DNA of 64,000 nucleotides from Sergeia podlipaevii (Eukaryota > Euglenozoa > Kinetoplastea > Trypanosomatida > Trypanosomatidae). Position numbers and translations under genes: made by a program. This document shows, piece after piece, positions 19,401-28,253 of this stretch. Under the pieces are notes generated by a model. The model did no database searches, was not told the DNA's origin, and was given only the letters and a program-made list of their open reading frames with translations. Numbering within the stretch: position 1 is the first letter of the stretch; every line of letters starts with the position of its first letter. The stretch is taken from the NCBI GenBank assembly GCA_030849805.1, contig JASANZ010002234.1:1-64000 (forward strand), written 5' to 3'.

Positions 19401-19891
19401 ATCATATCAAAACCGTTGGAGTCCTCGCAGGCTGCCTCCGATGCAGCACCACTACGGTATAGTCGGCTTCCTCCCTTCCCGTTGCGGCGCGAATTGTCCG
19501 CCTCTTCGCCGCCACGCCATTCACGCACGCCTGTGTAGTACTCCGTCTCCCTGAGAAGACGATCAAAAGCGGGCAACTGCTGGTGTGTCGGAGAGGAGCG
19601 AAGGGTTTTGATGATATCCTCGCGTTCTTTTAAGATATCCTGCAGAGCTTCTCTATGTTCTCGTGCTCGTTTGGCGCCTCTGACAGGATCAAATGATGGC
19701 TCCACATACCCTTCATATTCCATCACAACAGCCTTTGCATTTGGATCCATGGCGCTACGTGTACAGTCCAGTAAGATCTGCTCATAAAGGTCCTCCGCGG
19801 CAAGATCATTCATGTCACGTTCAAATGTGGCCACGCTATGCAGATCCTGGCGCTCGCGAGTGCGCCTCAACCCTGGTGGACTATCGTACAT
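16490..19891 (-). CDS. ISWI: ISWI-type SNF2 chromatin-remodelling ATPase with RRM-like insert
   Basis: 1133 residues from an ATG at 19891. SNF2 ATPase: RPYQIEGVNWLLGL, Walker A DEMGLGKT (202-209), DEAH box (308-311), ITGTPLQNN; helicase C with STRAGGLGINLQAA and QAQDRAHRIGQ (about 560-600). After the ATPase comes the ISWI-typical NIYDFEGMSYR (about 713-723), then at about 729-785 a segment resembling an RNA-recognition motif (RMLHVKLPV, YGEVIKAVLHP, KEALVYF), then HAND-, SANT- (about 965-1025) and SLIDE-like regions. ISWI slides nucleosomes; in Trypanosoma brucei it helps silence surface-antigen expression sites. The RRM-like insert is not part of animal or yeast ISWI. An acidic stretch follows at about 920. 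Confidence 0.92.
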   Translation of the reverse strand: MYDSPPGLRRTRERQDLHSVATFERDMNDLAAEDLYEQILLDCTRSAMDPNAKAVVMEYEGYVEPSFDPVRGAKRAREHREALQDILKEREDIIKTLRSSPTHQQLPAFDRLLRETEYYTGVREWRGGEEADNSRRNGKGGSRLYRSGAASEAACEDSNGFDMMHLTETPSYIRGKLRPYQIEGVNWLLGLFSHGVNGILADEMGLGKTFQTIATIAYLKFTVGVPGPHLVVCPKSVMGNWYREFKQWCPALSVYKFHASSSIRPSIIKTHLQPVDHLKYDVIVTTFEMVLDEINTFKKIAWQYLIVDEAHKLKNEEGRAHLALDSLRTSHRLIITGTPLQNNLKELWALLHFLAPRLFSDGESFESWFDTTSGQQDKSVMSNLHKVLSPLMIRRLKSDVSTGIPPKKEIYVSCSMTKKQREWYMHVLAKDSEALNKGTGSAATLSNVLMQLRKVINHPYLMDGAEDGPPFVTDEKLVKVSGKMVILDKLLHRLRGDAEGKHKVLIFSQFTSMLNILEDYCNMRKIKYCRIDGNTSGYDRDSQMASFNSPSSEHFVFLLSTRAGGLGINLQAANHVIIYDSDWNPQMDLQAQDRAHRIGQKRSVRVYRFVTDGTAEEKIYRRALKKLYLDAVVVQQGRLQSKASNQVSKEEMMSMIKFGAEEIFKSRHDDITEADIDRLLDEGEKMSSELTNEAKGQVQMSLASFQLGAEEANIYDFEGMSYRSGVETRMLHVKLPVPISRNDLQAECSKYGEVIKAVLHPNLKEALVYFRSTSGAIEAKSNIPYESTFASKDSQTVVTSEMISECLGAGEKLGRGHRVRESIKFYSEEEVQNMQSRAVKAPAIKLPKAPKFPPHQLYNMKRLMELHNTEVALMVRNWKRKHEQSGKGPNRDRDEELEAGMKANRYEGNESRSGPDAEETDGVTNADDDDEEETLTAVEQEERERLLNEGFESWSYYEYRCLVNALTAGGVAITNYERLTSAIEGGTKTVGEVRDYVTALLERGEQCIKNFSGIESRINKAQEKHKSKEDMLRAAKWKVESYDCPESQLVFKTKGNALLDRRLFLLGYDSGFKHDTIGTQVQSLPEYRFNVWCQSRPEEFFDRRLDGLMRSVKREWEKPQDDMEAPSRRRRLD

Positions 19892-20598
19892 GATGTCTTG
19901 TTTTTTCTTTTTTTCTATAAATCAGCTTTGGATATTTTAAACGTATATCTATGACTTTTGGAGCAAAAGTGTGTGTACCTAAACTCTAATTCTACACGCA
20001 GGTTTCACGATGCGTCAACAAGAAACAAAAAAAAAACAATTGGTTCTTCGTTATAATTTTTGTATCTATGCTCTACACGGTATATAGATACCCGAAAAAA
20101 AAAAAAACTTATTGGAAATGTGAGTCAACGTAAAATTGTAAAATAGAAAAAAAAAAACTCGCGATGGAAAGGGAGAGGGGGCATTGAGTACACACAGCAA
20201 CAACTCGGCACATACAAACGAAACAATGTTTATTCCTAAAGAAATGCGTAATGATAATATATGGATAACCAAGAAATTGCATGTATATGTAGTACACATA
20301 TCGCCATTGAATAATAACAAAAAGTAATCGTTGAAGCAAAAATGATTACTCAAGATGCAATGAAATAGTAAACAAAAAAAAGTGTATCGTGGTAAAGGAT
20401 GCCTACAGTACCATTCTTTTGGGTAGTGACAAACGGGGAAATAAATATAATGATTCTCTCTATGTATATTTAATCTATGACAACGTGTAGTAGACAAAGG
20501 AGAGAAAAACCGACAACTCACGTAGGTAGAGACCAAAAAATGTCACTTTTAAGTTTTAAAATGAAATCTCGCTATCTTGTAGTCGTGTAAATCACAAT
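19892..20598. other. Spacer
   Basis: AT-rich with A-runs at about 20030, 20097 and 20150; all open frames start at non-ATG codons or are low complexity. No gene supported. Confidence 0.45.
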
Positions 20599-23500
20599 TT
20601 ACCAATCCTCTACTACCCCAAACCGATCCAGCAGCGTTTGCTGCTCCTGTAGATCCTTTTGAACCTTTTTGCGCATGTAGAACACTGGACAGTCTCTACT
20701 GGAGCAAATCACCTCTTGGTTGAGTGAACCCTGGCATTGCTGGCACTGTGTCCACACTTGAGAATAGATGGCCTCATAATGATTTCGCTTGGCAATGATT
20801 TTGCCATACACTTCCGGTGCCTTCTCACTGCACTTGTCGCACAATGCCCCCTCCTTGATAACTGCCCTGCAAGAGATGCACTGAAGTTGTATTTTGACGA
20901 ACTTCATCAAGCCGCCAGCATTTTTGCTTGGTGCGGAAATCGCAATGTGCCGTGTATGGTCACCTTTTATCAAAACACTTGGATCGTCTAGCACACCTTC
21001 AAAGACACGTAGAATTGGCGGGGCTAGCTGATGTTCAAGATAGTATTGAGTATCAATGGGAATATTGTTCTCCAAAACATAAATGGGGTCCTCGCTGCGT
21101 TCGTACGCCTTCGCTCCTTTCGCTGCCTTAATGATCACGTAAGCAACTCGGTCGCCAATAGTCGGCGCCGACGCAGGATCGCGCTGGCGCATCCGCTCAA
21201 CTAGTGCAATGTGTGCTTGCTGTCCGACGTACTCATCCTCCGCCTTTGAAAACGCCTTGGTGATCACTAGGTTCGAGATATCTAGCCGGTTCAGCAGCAA
21301 GTCGCTAATTGTTCCTTTGACGAAGTCGACCGCACTTTCAACTGAACGATGGATTAAGATGCGGTTGAGTACACCTGACACCATGCGGGAAACCAGAGGG
21401 CAGTTATCACGTCGCACTGTTTCAATGCCCTTCGCATCCAACTTATCAAATTTGTCAGTGTTCGTCCACAGAAGTCCGGCATATCGCTTCTTGTTCATCA
21501 AAAGATAAGGGAAGTATACCTTTTCAAACTCAAGCTTAATTGGCTTCATAAAGTGCTCCGAAACGCGAGCTGCAGCCTCCTTGCCAAAATTCATAGCACA
21601 CTGCAGACGATCCTTGTCGGAGGAAGACTCATCCGTCAAGCACTTGATCATAACTGAATCTGTATCGCCGTACAACACTTTCGCACCTGGGTAGAGATCT
21701 TCAACAAGGTTTTTCGTCGTCTCTATCATTTGTCGTCCATACGCGGTCGTTGAAGCACTGATTTCAAGGCAGGGCAGTTTACCCACCATTGCACCAGTAA
21801 ATCCGTATACTGAGTTGGCACTAACTTTGAGTGCTAGTTGCCTACCATTCAGCACCTTGTACTCCAGTGAGTGCATGGGTACATCCTTCATCATCGCCCG
21901 AGCGTACTTTCGCGCGGCAAGTAAGTCCTGCAGCACCTCGGGCAAGATTCCTGGCGAAAGTTCCTTCTTCACAAACGTGTCGCCAGTGGGGGTACGATTG
22001 AGCATTTCAGGAGGATACTTCGACACATCCATGGGTCGCACAAGCGTAGAGTAGCACAAGTTGTGCGCAATCATAATGGAGGGGTATAGTGACGCAAAAT
22101 CGAGCGTTGTAACTGGGCAGTTATAAAAGCCTTTAATCGGTTCAATAACCGTGGCGCCTTCGTACCCTCGGTCGGAGCCACCAGAGTACTCAATTGTTGG
22201 CACGACAAGATTGCTTTTCCGCGCCTTTCTCAAAAGCATAGAAAACACCTTGATTTGCTGGCCGCGCTCAAGTAGCCACCCAACAGGAACCCCGGTGACA
22301 CGTGCCATCTCTACATTGTTGACGATACACATGAGACGATCAAGCAGCTTGATCGGAAGGTATGCATCCTTCAGACAGTACACAGCAAGGCGGCGGCGTG
22401 TTTCATCATTCTCTTGCTGAAGGTCGGCAATAATGGAGTGATGCACATCTTCTTTCTGCTCACCAAGGAAGTTTTGCGAGACGGCGTTAAGCGAGTAGGA
22501 GCGCAGCTTGAAGTCACGCTGGATGATTACCATTGCGTCCATGATGATTCGCCCTTCCATAGTCACTTCAGTGTATTCACGGTTGCCCATCTGCTTCGAC
22601 TGAAATTTCTTGTCCTTGGGCACGGTCCTTTCGTGGATTTGGCGGCCCCAGTAGTGGAACGCATCGTTCACCTTGAGTGCTGCAGCGCGATTTAGTAAAT
22701 ACGGAAAGTCAAAGTTGCAGATGTTGTAGCCTGTAAAAATGTCGGGATCTAGCGTCTTCATGAAACTGACCCAAGCTAACAGCAGCTCTTCCTCTGTATC
22801 ATACGAATATACCTGGGCTCCAGCGATTGGTGCGCAACTTTTAAGCGTAAAGATGGCCTTGGCGAGGGGCTCAGACTCGTTCCCGTATTGAACACAATGA
22901 TTGGCGATTTGAATCACTGGGTCATGTTCAGGCTCCGGAAAAAGGCCCTTTCTTCCCTGGCACTCGATGTCAATAGAGAGGATCCTGAATGGCGCGATTG
23001 CAAGATAGTCGCCAATGGGATCGTGATTGTGCACATCCTCAAAGGAGCACGCGACCTCAATTTGGCAGGTGGAGGTCCTGTTGCGGTATGAAACAAACTT
23101 CCCGTACTGAAGCGTCGCCCAGTTGCAGCCGCCAATGTTGCTGTCAACAAGGAACCGCATAGGAAAGATAACGTTGCTCTCGCTGGTGGGGAACACACGA
23201 ACTCCTTCCCACGCACTCGCACACGTGACACCGCGATCGGTCAGTACGCTGCGCAGCTTGGGGATGTGTTGGGGCAGCTGCACTACTATCTTCAGGTGTG
23301 CACTGTTGTGTCCGCCTTTAAAATGCACGAGGCTGCGCCGCTGATGTGTCTCAATACGCACTACTGTGTCTTCCAGTCGTGTTTGTCCGCTCAGCTGACT
23401 ATTCAGCTCCCGCATGAGTGTTTGTGAATGCACAGGCAACCAGTTGGGAGGTGCTTCAATCCACAGATATGGTTCGAAATTGTAGCAATGAACTAGAACG

Positions 23501-23706
23501 CTAAAACCTTCTGCAGTGACGCCATATAACCGAACAATGGGTACCTCGAGATGCTTCACTGTGGACACTGAGTCGTGTGGCATCCCCTTCGTCTGGCAGC
23601 AATCAAGCACTTGAAAGCAGAGATCCTTGTGCTGGTATGTTGTTGGCACCGGAGAGCGTCCAATAGGTCCCCACTGCTGTGAAGGAGGCATGGCAAACCT
23701 ACTCAT
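20599..23706 (-). CDS. POLD1: DNA polymerase delta catalytic subunit
   Basis: 1035 residues from the ATG at 23706 (a second ATG five codons on is possible). Family B polymerase with intact proofreading exonuclease: ExoI RILSIDIE (about 244-248), ExoII GYNICNFDFPYL and ExoIII YCLKDAYLP. Polymerase motifs are complete: DFASLYPS (about 536-543), KVSANSVYGFTG and YGDTDSVMI (about 679). The C-terminal CysA (CISC..CDKC) and CysB (CQQC..CSSRDC) clusters are present; CysB binds the iron-sulfur cluster that docks the B subunit. This is the lagging-strand replicative polymerase acting in the nucleus. Length is close to the family norm (about 1030-1110). Confidence 0.97.
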   Translation of the reverse strand: MSRFAMPPSQQWGPIGRSPVPTTYQHKDLCFQVLDCCQTKGMPHDSVSTVKHLEVPIVRLYGVTAEGFSVLVHCYNFEPYLWIEAPPNWLPVHSQTLMRELNSQLSGQTRLEDTVVRIETHQRRSLVHFKGGHNSAHLKIVVQLPQHIPKLRSVLTDRGVTCASAWEGVRVFPTSESNVIFPMRFLVDSNIGGCNWATLQYGKFVSYRNRTSTCQIEVACSFEDVHNHDPIGDYLAIAPFRILSIDIECQGRKGLFPEPEHDPVIQIANHCVQYGNESEPLAKAIFTLKSCAPIAGAQVYSYDTEEELLLAWVSFMKTLDPDIFTGYNICNFDFPYLLNRAAALKVNDAFHYWGRQIHERTVPKDKKFQSKQMGNREYTEVTMEGRIIMDAMVIIQRDFKLRSYSLNAVSQNFLGEQKEDVHHSIIADLQQENDETRRRLAVYCLKDAYLPIKLLDRLMCIVNNVEMARVTGVPVGWLLERGQQIKVFSMLLRKARKSNLVVPTIEYSGGSDRGYEGATVIEPIKGFYNCPVTTLDFASLYPSIMIAHNLCYSTLVRPMDVSKYPPEMLNRTPTGDTFVKKELSPGILPEVLQDLLAARKYARAMMKDVPMHSLEYKVLNGRQLALKVSANSVYGFTGAMVGKLPCLEISASTTAYGRQMIETTKNLVEDLYPGAKVLYGDTDSVMIKCLTDESSSDKDRLQCAMNFGKEAAARVSEHFMKPIKLEFEKVYFPYLLMNKKRYAGLLWTNTDKFDKLDAKGIETVRRDNCPLVSRMVSGVLNRILIHRSVESAVDFVKGTISDLLLNRLDISNLVITKAFSKAEDEYVGQQAHIALVERMRQRDPASAPTIGDRVAYVIIKAAKGAKAYERSEDPIYVLENNIPIDTQYYLEHQLAPPILRVFEGVLDDPSVLIKGDHTRHIAISAPSKNAGGLMKFVKIQLQCISCRAVIKEGALCDKCSEKAPEVYGKIIAKRNHYEAIYSQVWTQCQQCQGSLNQEVICSSRDCPVFYMRKKVQKDLQEQQTLLDRFGVVEDW

Positions 23707-24158
23707 CACGCACAAAGAATAATAAAGAATGTATCTATGATTGCAAGCGGTATATTTTCGTTGTGAAGGAAATGGTTGTAAATGCTAGCAGCAGAAAAAA
23801 TAATGGTAAAGAGATTTGATAAAACTCAGTAGTGGAACTATTTACTGAAAGTTCGTCAAGTAAAAAAAAAAAAAAAAGAGGCTTGGAAATACAAAACAAA
23901 ACTTGAGTTCCATAATTCAAACTATCACGCATTGCAATTAGCAGAAAAGAGAAGTAAACAAAAACGATCGAATATTAAGTAGCTTTATCACATACTTGAA
24001 TAAATGCAAAAATAAGTTAGATGTTTGTGAATAACAGCAAGAATATATACGCAACAGCAGCAACTTCTCTCAAAAACTATACTCATTTTCCTGTTCCTCC
24101 ACATCAACGCAAATTGAGAAAAATATGTTTGACAGCAGATGAAAAGAAAAACAGCAGA
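23707..24158. other. Spacer
   Basis: AT-rich, with an A16 run at about 23862 (pyrimidine tract on the transcribed strand). No gene seen. Confidence 0.4.
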
Positions 24159-24503
24159 CTAGTGTTGAGGTGGCCGCTTCCCCATAATAGAAGATAGAAC
24201 TAAATGTGCTGCCCTTTTACTCGCCTCATTCTCTGGAGTGTTTCTCTCCACAATGCGCCATATATTGTCGTCAAAGCGCAGGGCTCTACTCTTCAGATGT
24301 GGGCTAGCAAGTACCTGCAGTGCTCGTGACCACCCGCCTGGTGCTGCTGCCAGCTTTTGCAGCACCAATAGGAGTGAATCCTTGTCTACAATGCCTTGAC
24401 GGCACGCATTTGATAGGCACTTGTCGAGCTGTGCGCCGCTAATGGACGCACCACTAATACTTTTACACAGGCGGTTGATTTCACGAAATGCAATTGGTTT
24501 CAT
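24159..24503 (-). CDS. Small helical protein, PPR-like, possibly mitochondrial
   Basis: 114 residues from the ATG at 24503 (the frame runs four codons further to a GTG). The product is basic and helical. The segment APGGWSRALQVLASPHLKSR resembles the W-x-x-A-L-x-x-L signature of trypanosomatid pentatricopeptide proteins, but there is room for only two or three units. No catalytic motif. Could be a small mitochondrial RNA-binding or mitoribosomal protein. Identification is weak, but base composition, ATG start and spacing support a real gene. Confidence 0.55.
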   Translation of the reverse strand: MKPIAFREINRLCKSISGASISGAQLDKCLSNACRQGIVDKDSLLLVLQKLAAAPGGWSRALQVLASPHLKSRALRFDDNIWRIVERNTPENEASKRAAHLVLSSIMGKRPPQH

Positions 24504-25340
24504 ATGAGGTACCACCTTCCTTGTCTGTAATCTTTGAGATCCTTTGCCCCTTGTCTTCGCCTTGTCACTAGTGCTTTTGTAATTTCACAAGAAGTTACTG
24601 CTTGTTGGCGATTATTGCTCTTCGATTACGTACGTCTGTGCGCTTATGTGTGCTGGTTTCAAATACACAGTGTACCCTTTAAATAGAAAAAAAAGCATTT
24701 TATAAAAATAAACAGCGAACGCAAGAATAGAAAAACTTGTAGTGAAAAACATTAAAGAAAATCGCTTTATCTCAGTGAAAGTGCGCAAAGTTCCGTATTA
24801 CCCAGGCTCTTTGAAGAAAGATAAAAATGACAATAGAAGTCGCTTTAGACGTTCGAAGAGAAACGAAGACAAACACACGTATTCAAAAAAAAAAAAAAGA
24901 TTGCATTAGATGTTTCACAGCCCTCGTCAGATAGGTTGAAACGTCCACTTTCTTTTCTCACACTCTGTATTTGTCTCATGAATCTTGTGGTACTCCATTT
25001 TTTAGTGCTTATTAAATTTATTTTATTTAGGAAAAAAAGAACTGTACTTTAAGAATGCCCTCTTTATCACATAAGAAACTCTCAGTCTTCCTGTCAGAAA
25101 AGCATGCTACGCACTTATATATAAAAAGCAGGGATTGAACTGCTCGAATATTTTTTTTTTGCATTTAAGCACACATATGAAAAGTAATAGTAGCAAGGCT
25201 CATGTACAGCAGAACGCAGAAAGAAAATCTCCATCCCACACTTCGCCCTCCTCATTAAAGAACACAAATAAGCAAGAACATTCACTACATTTCTCAACTT
25301 CTACCAAAGATTCCTGTGCATTCCCCTAAAAGAATATATG
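24504..25340. other. Spacer
   Basis: AT-rich, A-runs at 24688 and 24887 and a T11 run at about 25150. No gene supported on either strand. Confidence 0.45.
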
Positions 25341-27710
25341 CTAGTGTCTGGCGCCACCAATCACCGCCCTGAGCGCTGACACAACCTGATCCGCCTCATT
25401 CACAGTGGCAAAAGAATCCCAGCTGATACGGATAGAACGGGTAGGAGCAGGGGGCTTCCCAAGAGTGTCGTACACAGTGGTGTTTTCCTCGTTCGTTTTG
25501 CAAGCGGAGCCGGTTCCAATCTCAACGTGGTACTTGGTGGATAGCTTGGCTACAACTTCGGTGTTGTTTAGACCCTCTGGTAGCGTCGCGTGCACGACAT
25601 ACCCGCTGGTTTCGCCACGGCTGTTAATGTCGCAGCCGAGCGCCATCAACTCCTCAATCATTAATGATTCAATCTCTCGATGGATAGAGTGGCTACGATC
25701 AATCTTGAGTGCCTCACCAAAGCCAACAATCGCTGGTACATTCTCAGTACCTGGGCGAATGCCCTTTTCTTGTGAGCCACCGCCATACAGTTTGTGACAC
25801 TCGAGATTGCGCAGATACACTGCCGCGCAGCCAACGGGGCCGTTGATTTTATGAGCGGTGACAGTCATTGAATCAACTTCGCTCAAGTCGAGTGTGCTGA
25901 AGTCAATCTTCGTGAGCGCCTGGCTCGCGTCCACGTGGAGACGGCCACCAGGAGGGCGTTTAAGCTCGCGGTTAATGCTGCCAGTTTCATGGTTCACCAG
26001 GTCTATCACCTTCACCACGTGCGCATCATCCCTCACGGCAGGTGACCCACTCGTGGACGCGTGAGACCATGCGTCTCGCACGACCTTGTACCCGTTGAGA
26101 GCAATGTTGTTCGACTCTGTGCCGCCACTGGTGAATATAATGTCAGTCGCTGGAATCCCAAGGACACGAGCTAGCTGGCTGCGGACAGCCTCTACCGCCA
26201 TGCGCGCCTCCCGACCGCTTTGGTGCATACTATTTGGATTTCCTTCTGGAGCGTTCATCATAGCTCGTTTCACTCCCTCCGTCATCTTGGTGCCCGCAGC
26301 CGCGTCAAAGTAGATCAAGTCGCTGGTGCTCTCGCTGTGCGTTCCATCGTGGGGATTAACGATGGCAGTGTCCTCAGTGCTGCGCAACCCAGACTCTGGA
26401 GCAAACATGTAATTGGACGACTCACACAACTTCCCGCCACGGTATATTTCTCGCAGAACTGGAAGTTCACTGAAGACAAGACGGCGCACACACGCAAAAA
26501 GCGTCCGCCGCCCCATGTACAGATTTGCACCTGTCTTGCACATCATGTACTGACAGCAGTCAGCTCCTTCCTGAATTGAGTACTCAAACGTGCCAATCTT
26601 CCGTGCCTCGTCAACGATATAGTTTTTGTCCATGCCAATCAGCGGTGAAATTATAGCCTTCTTAATGGAAGGGTACAAAGTGCTGAGGTTTGCAACTGTC
26701 TGCGACGCTACCTGCCCGGCAGAATCGCCAGTAACAATAAAGCGTGCGTCATCAAATCCTGCAGCGAGAGAGAGCATCACCCACTTGTATATGAGCGTAC
26801 GGTTGTGGTTGGGAACCTGCGCTACAATCTGCGATTGAAGCTTGCTAATATCCACGTAATGCATGTCGAAGCGACCCTGCACAAGAGACAACTTCTCACA
26901 AATTCGTCGGTTCTTCTCAATAACAGCTGCAGTGTCGTTGGTGCTGTTAAGAAAATGAACACCGCTGACAAAGCAACCGCGAGTCATCATGCGGTACGCC
27001 GCCACAGGACTGTCAATACCACCGCTGAGTAGAGTAAGCGCTGGCTGGTCAGGAATAATCGGGATGCCACCGGCACCATCCATGAGAAACTTACCACGTG
27101 GATCACCAGATAGCTCAGTTTTCTTGCTTTCATATATCTTTGCAATGCCCGGAACGAGAGAAAGCAGCTTCAGTTGCTCAGAAGTAGGCACCTTCTTGCG
27201 GGCTTCGAGCATGCAATTGCCATTTCGAAAAACTTGCGGATTTTCGAGTACGCGACGTACGGCGTCAATAAGAAGACGTATGAGACGCTTCTGATGAAGC
27301 GCACTTTTCAGATATAGCTCAGCCACTGTCAGCACCAGTGTGGCTTTCTCCGCGGGCGGCTCCGCATGACGCTTCCCAAAAAAGTACTCCGAGCGATTGT
27401 TGATGTTACCAAGGCATACGTACGGCTCACCATCCGTAGTGCTGGCGCAAGTCTTTTTTTGTATTTCATACCCAGACTTGTCCGTGGCGTACCAGCGTCT
27501 TCCAGGGACGCGCATTTCCTCCTCTAACTGATCCACAGACACTCGCTTCGGTTCCGACATGTACCAAAGATAGTTTTTAGTCACATCCGGCTCCTTTTCC
27601 ATAAAATGAAAATTGCCGTTCTTCGCCTTGAGAATAAACTTGGGGGTCTTATCTTGCGGGTAAAAACGAGGATTGGTGCTCAACCGCTCCTTTTGGGGTT
27701 GTTCCGCCAT
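25341..27710 (-). CDS. Fusion of ThiI-type tRNA thiouridine synthetase and cysteine desulfurase
   Basis: 789 residues from an ATG at 27710, one uninterrupted frame. Residues 1-120 are unrecognised. About 123-200 match the ThiI N-terminal ferredoxin-like domain (LVLTVAELYLKSALHQKRL; LVPGIAKI). The THUMP domain that should follow is essentially missing. About 218-420 is the adenylating PP-loop domain: SGGIDSPVAAY (229-239), VTGDSAGQVASQT, and a CC pair (385-386) at the position of the catalytic cysteine of bacterial ThiI. About 464-789 is a class V cysteine desulfurase: SGGTES, HVDASQ, PLP lysine K621 in TAHK, GIRPGTENV, active cysteine C737 in GSACKT and Arg761. It lacks about 35 residues that normally hold the PLP-stacking His. 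Expected role: take sulfur from cysteine and place it on tRNA (or another acceptor). No targeting signal. Confidence 0.9.
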   Translation of the reverse strand: MAEQPQKERLSTNPRFYPQDKTPKFILKAKNGNFHFMEKEPDVTKNYLWYMSEPKRVSVDQLEEEMRVPGRRWYATDKSGYEIQKKTCASTTDGEPYVCLGNINNRSEYFFGKRHAEPPAEKATLVLTVAELYLKSALHQKRLIRLLIDAVRRVLENPQVFRNGNCMLEARKKVPTSEQLKLLSLVPGIAKIYESKKTELSGDPRGKFLMDGAGGIPIIPDQPALTLLSGGIDSPVAAYRMMTRGCFVSGVHFLNSTNDTAAVIEKNRRICEKLSLVQGRFDMHYVDISKLQSQIVAQVPNHNRTLIYKWVMLSLAAGFDDARFIVTGDSAGQVASQTVANLSTLYPSIKKAIISPLIGMDKNYIVDEARKIGTFEYSIQEGADCCQYMMCKTGANLYMGRRTLFACVRRLVFSELPVLREIYRGGKLCESSNYMFAPESGLRSTEDTAIVNPHDGTHSESTSDLIYFDAAAGTKMTEGVKRAMMNAPEGNPNSMHQSGREARMAVEAVRSQLARVLGIPATDIIFTSGGTESNNIALNGYKVVRDAWSHASTSGSPAVRDDAHVVKVIDLVNHETGSINRELKRPPGGRLHVDASQALTKIDFSTLDLSEVDSMTVTAHKINGPVGCAAVYLRNLECHKLYGGGSQEKGIRPGTENVPAIVGFGEALKIDRSHSIHREIESLMIEELMALGCDINSRGETSGYVVHATLPEGLNNTEVVAKLSTKYHVEIGTGSACKTNEENTTVYDTLGKPPAPTRSIRISWDSFATVNEADQVVSALRAVIGGARH

Positions 27711-27726
27711 GGCTGTTATCTATTTT

Positions 27727-27758
27727 CTAGCACCGGAAAAAGTAAGGAGAAGAAAAAT
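27727..27758 (-). promoter_or_regulatory. Candidate trans-splice acceptor for the ThiI/desulfurase gene
   Basis: On the minus strand a pyrimidine tract (27735-27758, CTTCTCCTTACTTTTTCC type) is followed by AG at 27728-27727, only about 16 nt before the ATG at 27710. This supports that ATG as the start. Confidence 0.5.
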
Positions 27759-28253
27759 GACCATTAATAAACAAGGAAAATACATACATGAACTGAAGTG
27801 TTCGCAGCACTTTGCATCTTTAAGTGGCACGTGTATTCCTAGCAAGGGCGTATGTACGTAAAAATAAGCGCACGCACACACACACAAAAAAAAGTCATTG
27901 TTTTCTTTTATGTTGTTGTTGAATTAAGAAAGCAATTAAACCTGATAAACGTGTCCGCTGATCCACGACGATATGACCATTCACACCTTCAACAAGCAAA
28001 TAGTGATGATACCAACATCAGCCACTACCTTCCCCTCCGCACCTCTGTCAAAAATCACAAGTAACAGAAGCCGAAAGTAGAACACTATACAGAAACCCAC
28101 ATACAAAAACGCACACAGAAGAAAAAAAAAACGTAAACTAGGCGGGAGGAGAGAGGACATGCCGTAATGAGGACAGCTTGCCTCGGCGAGATTCATAGAA
28201 AGTTACTGAGACTTTCTTCTTTGCCTAAGAATTTCCTTGTTGTACTCAACACG
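27759..28253. other. Spacer
   Basis: Short CA repeat near 27877 and A-run at 28120. No gene supported. Confidence 0.4.
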
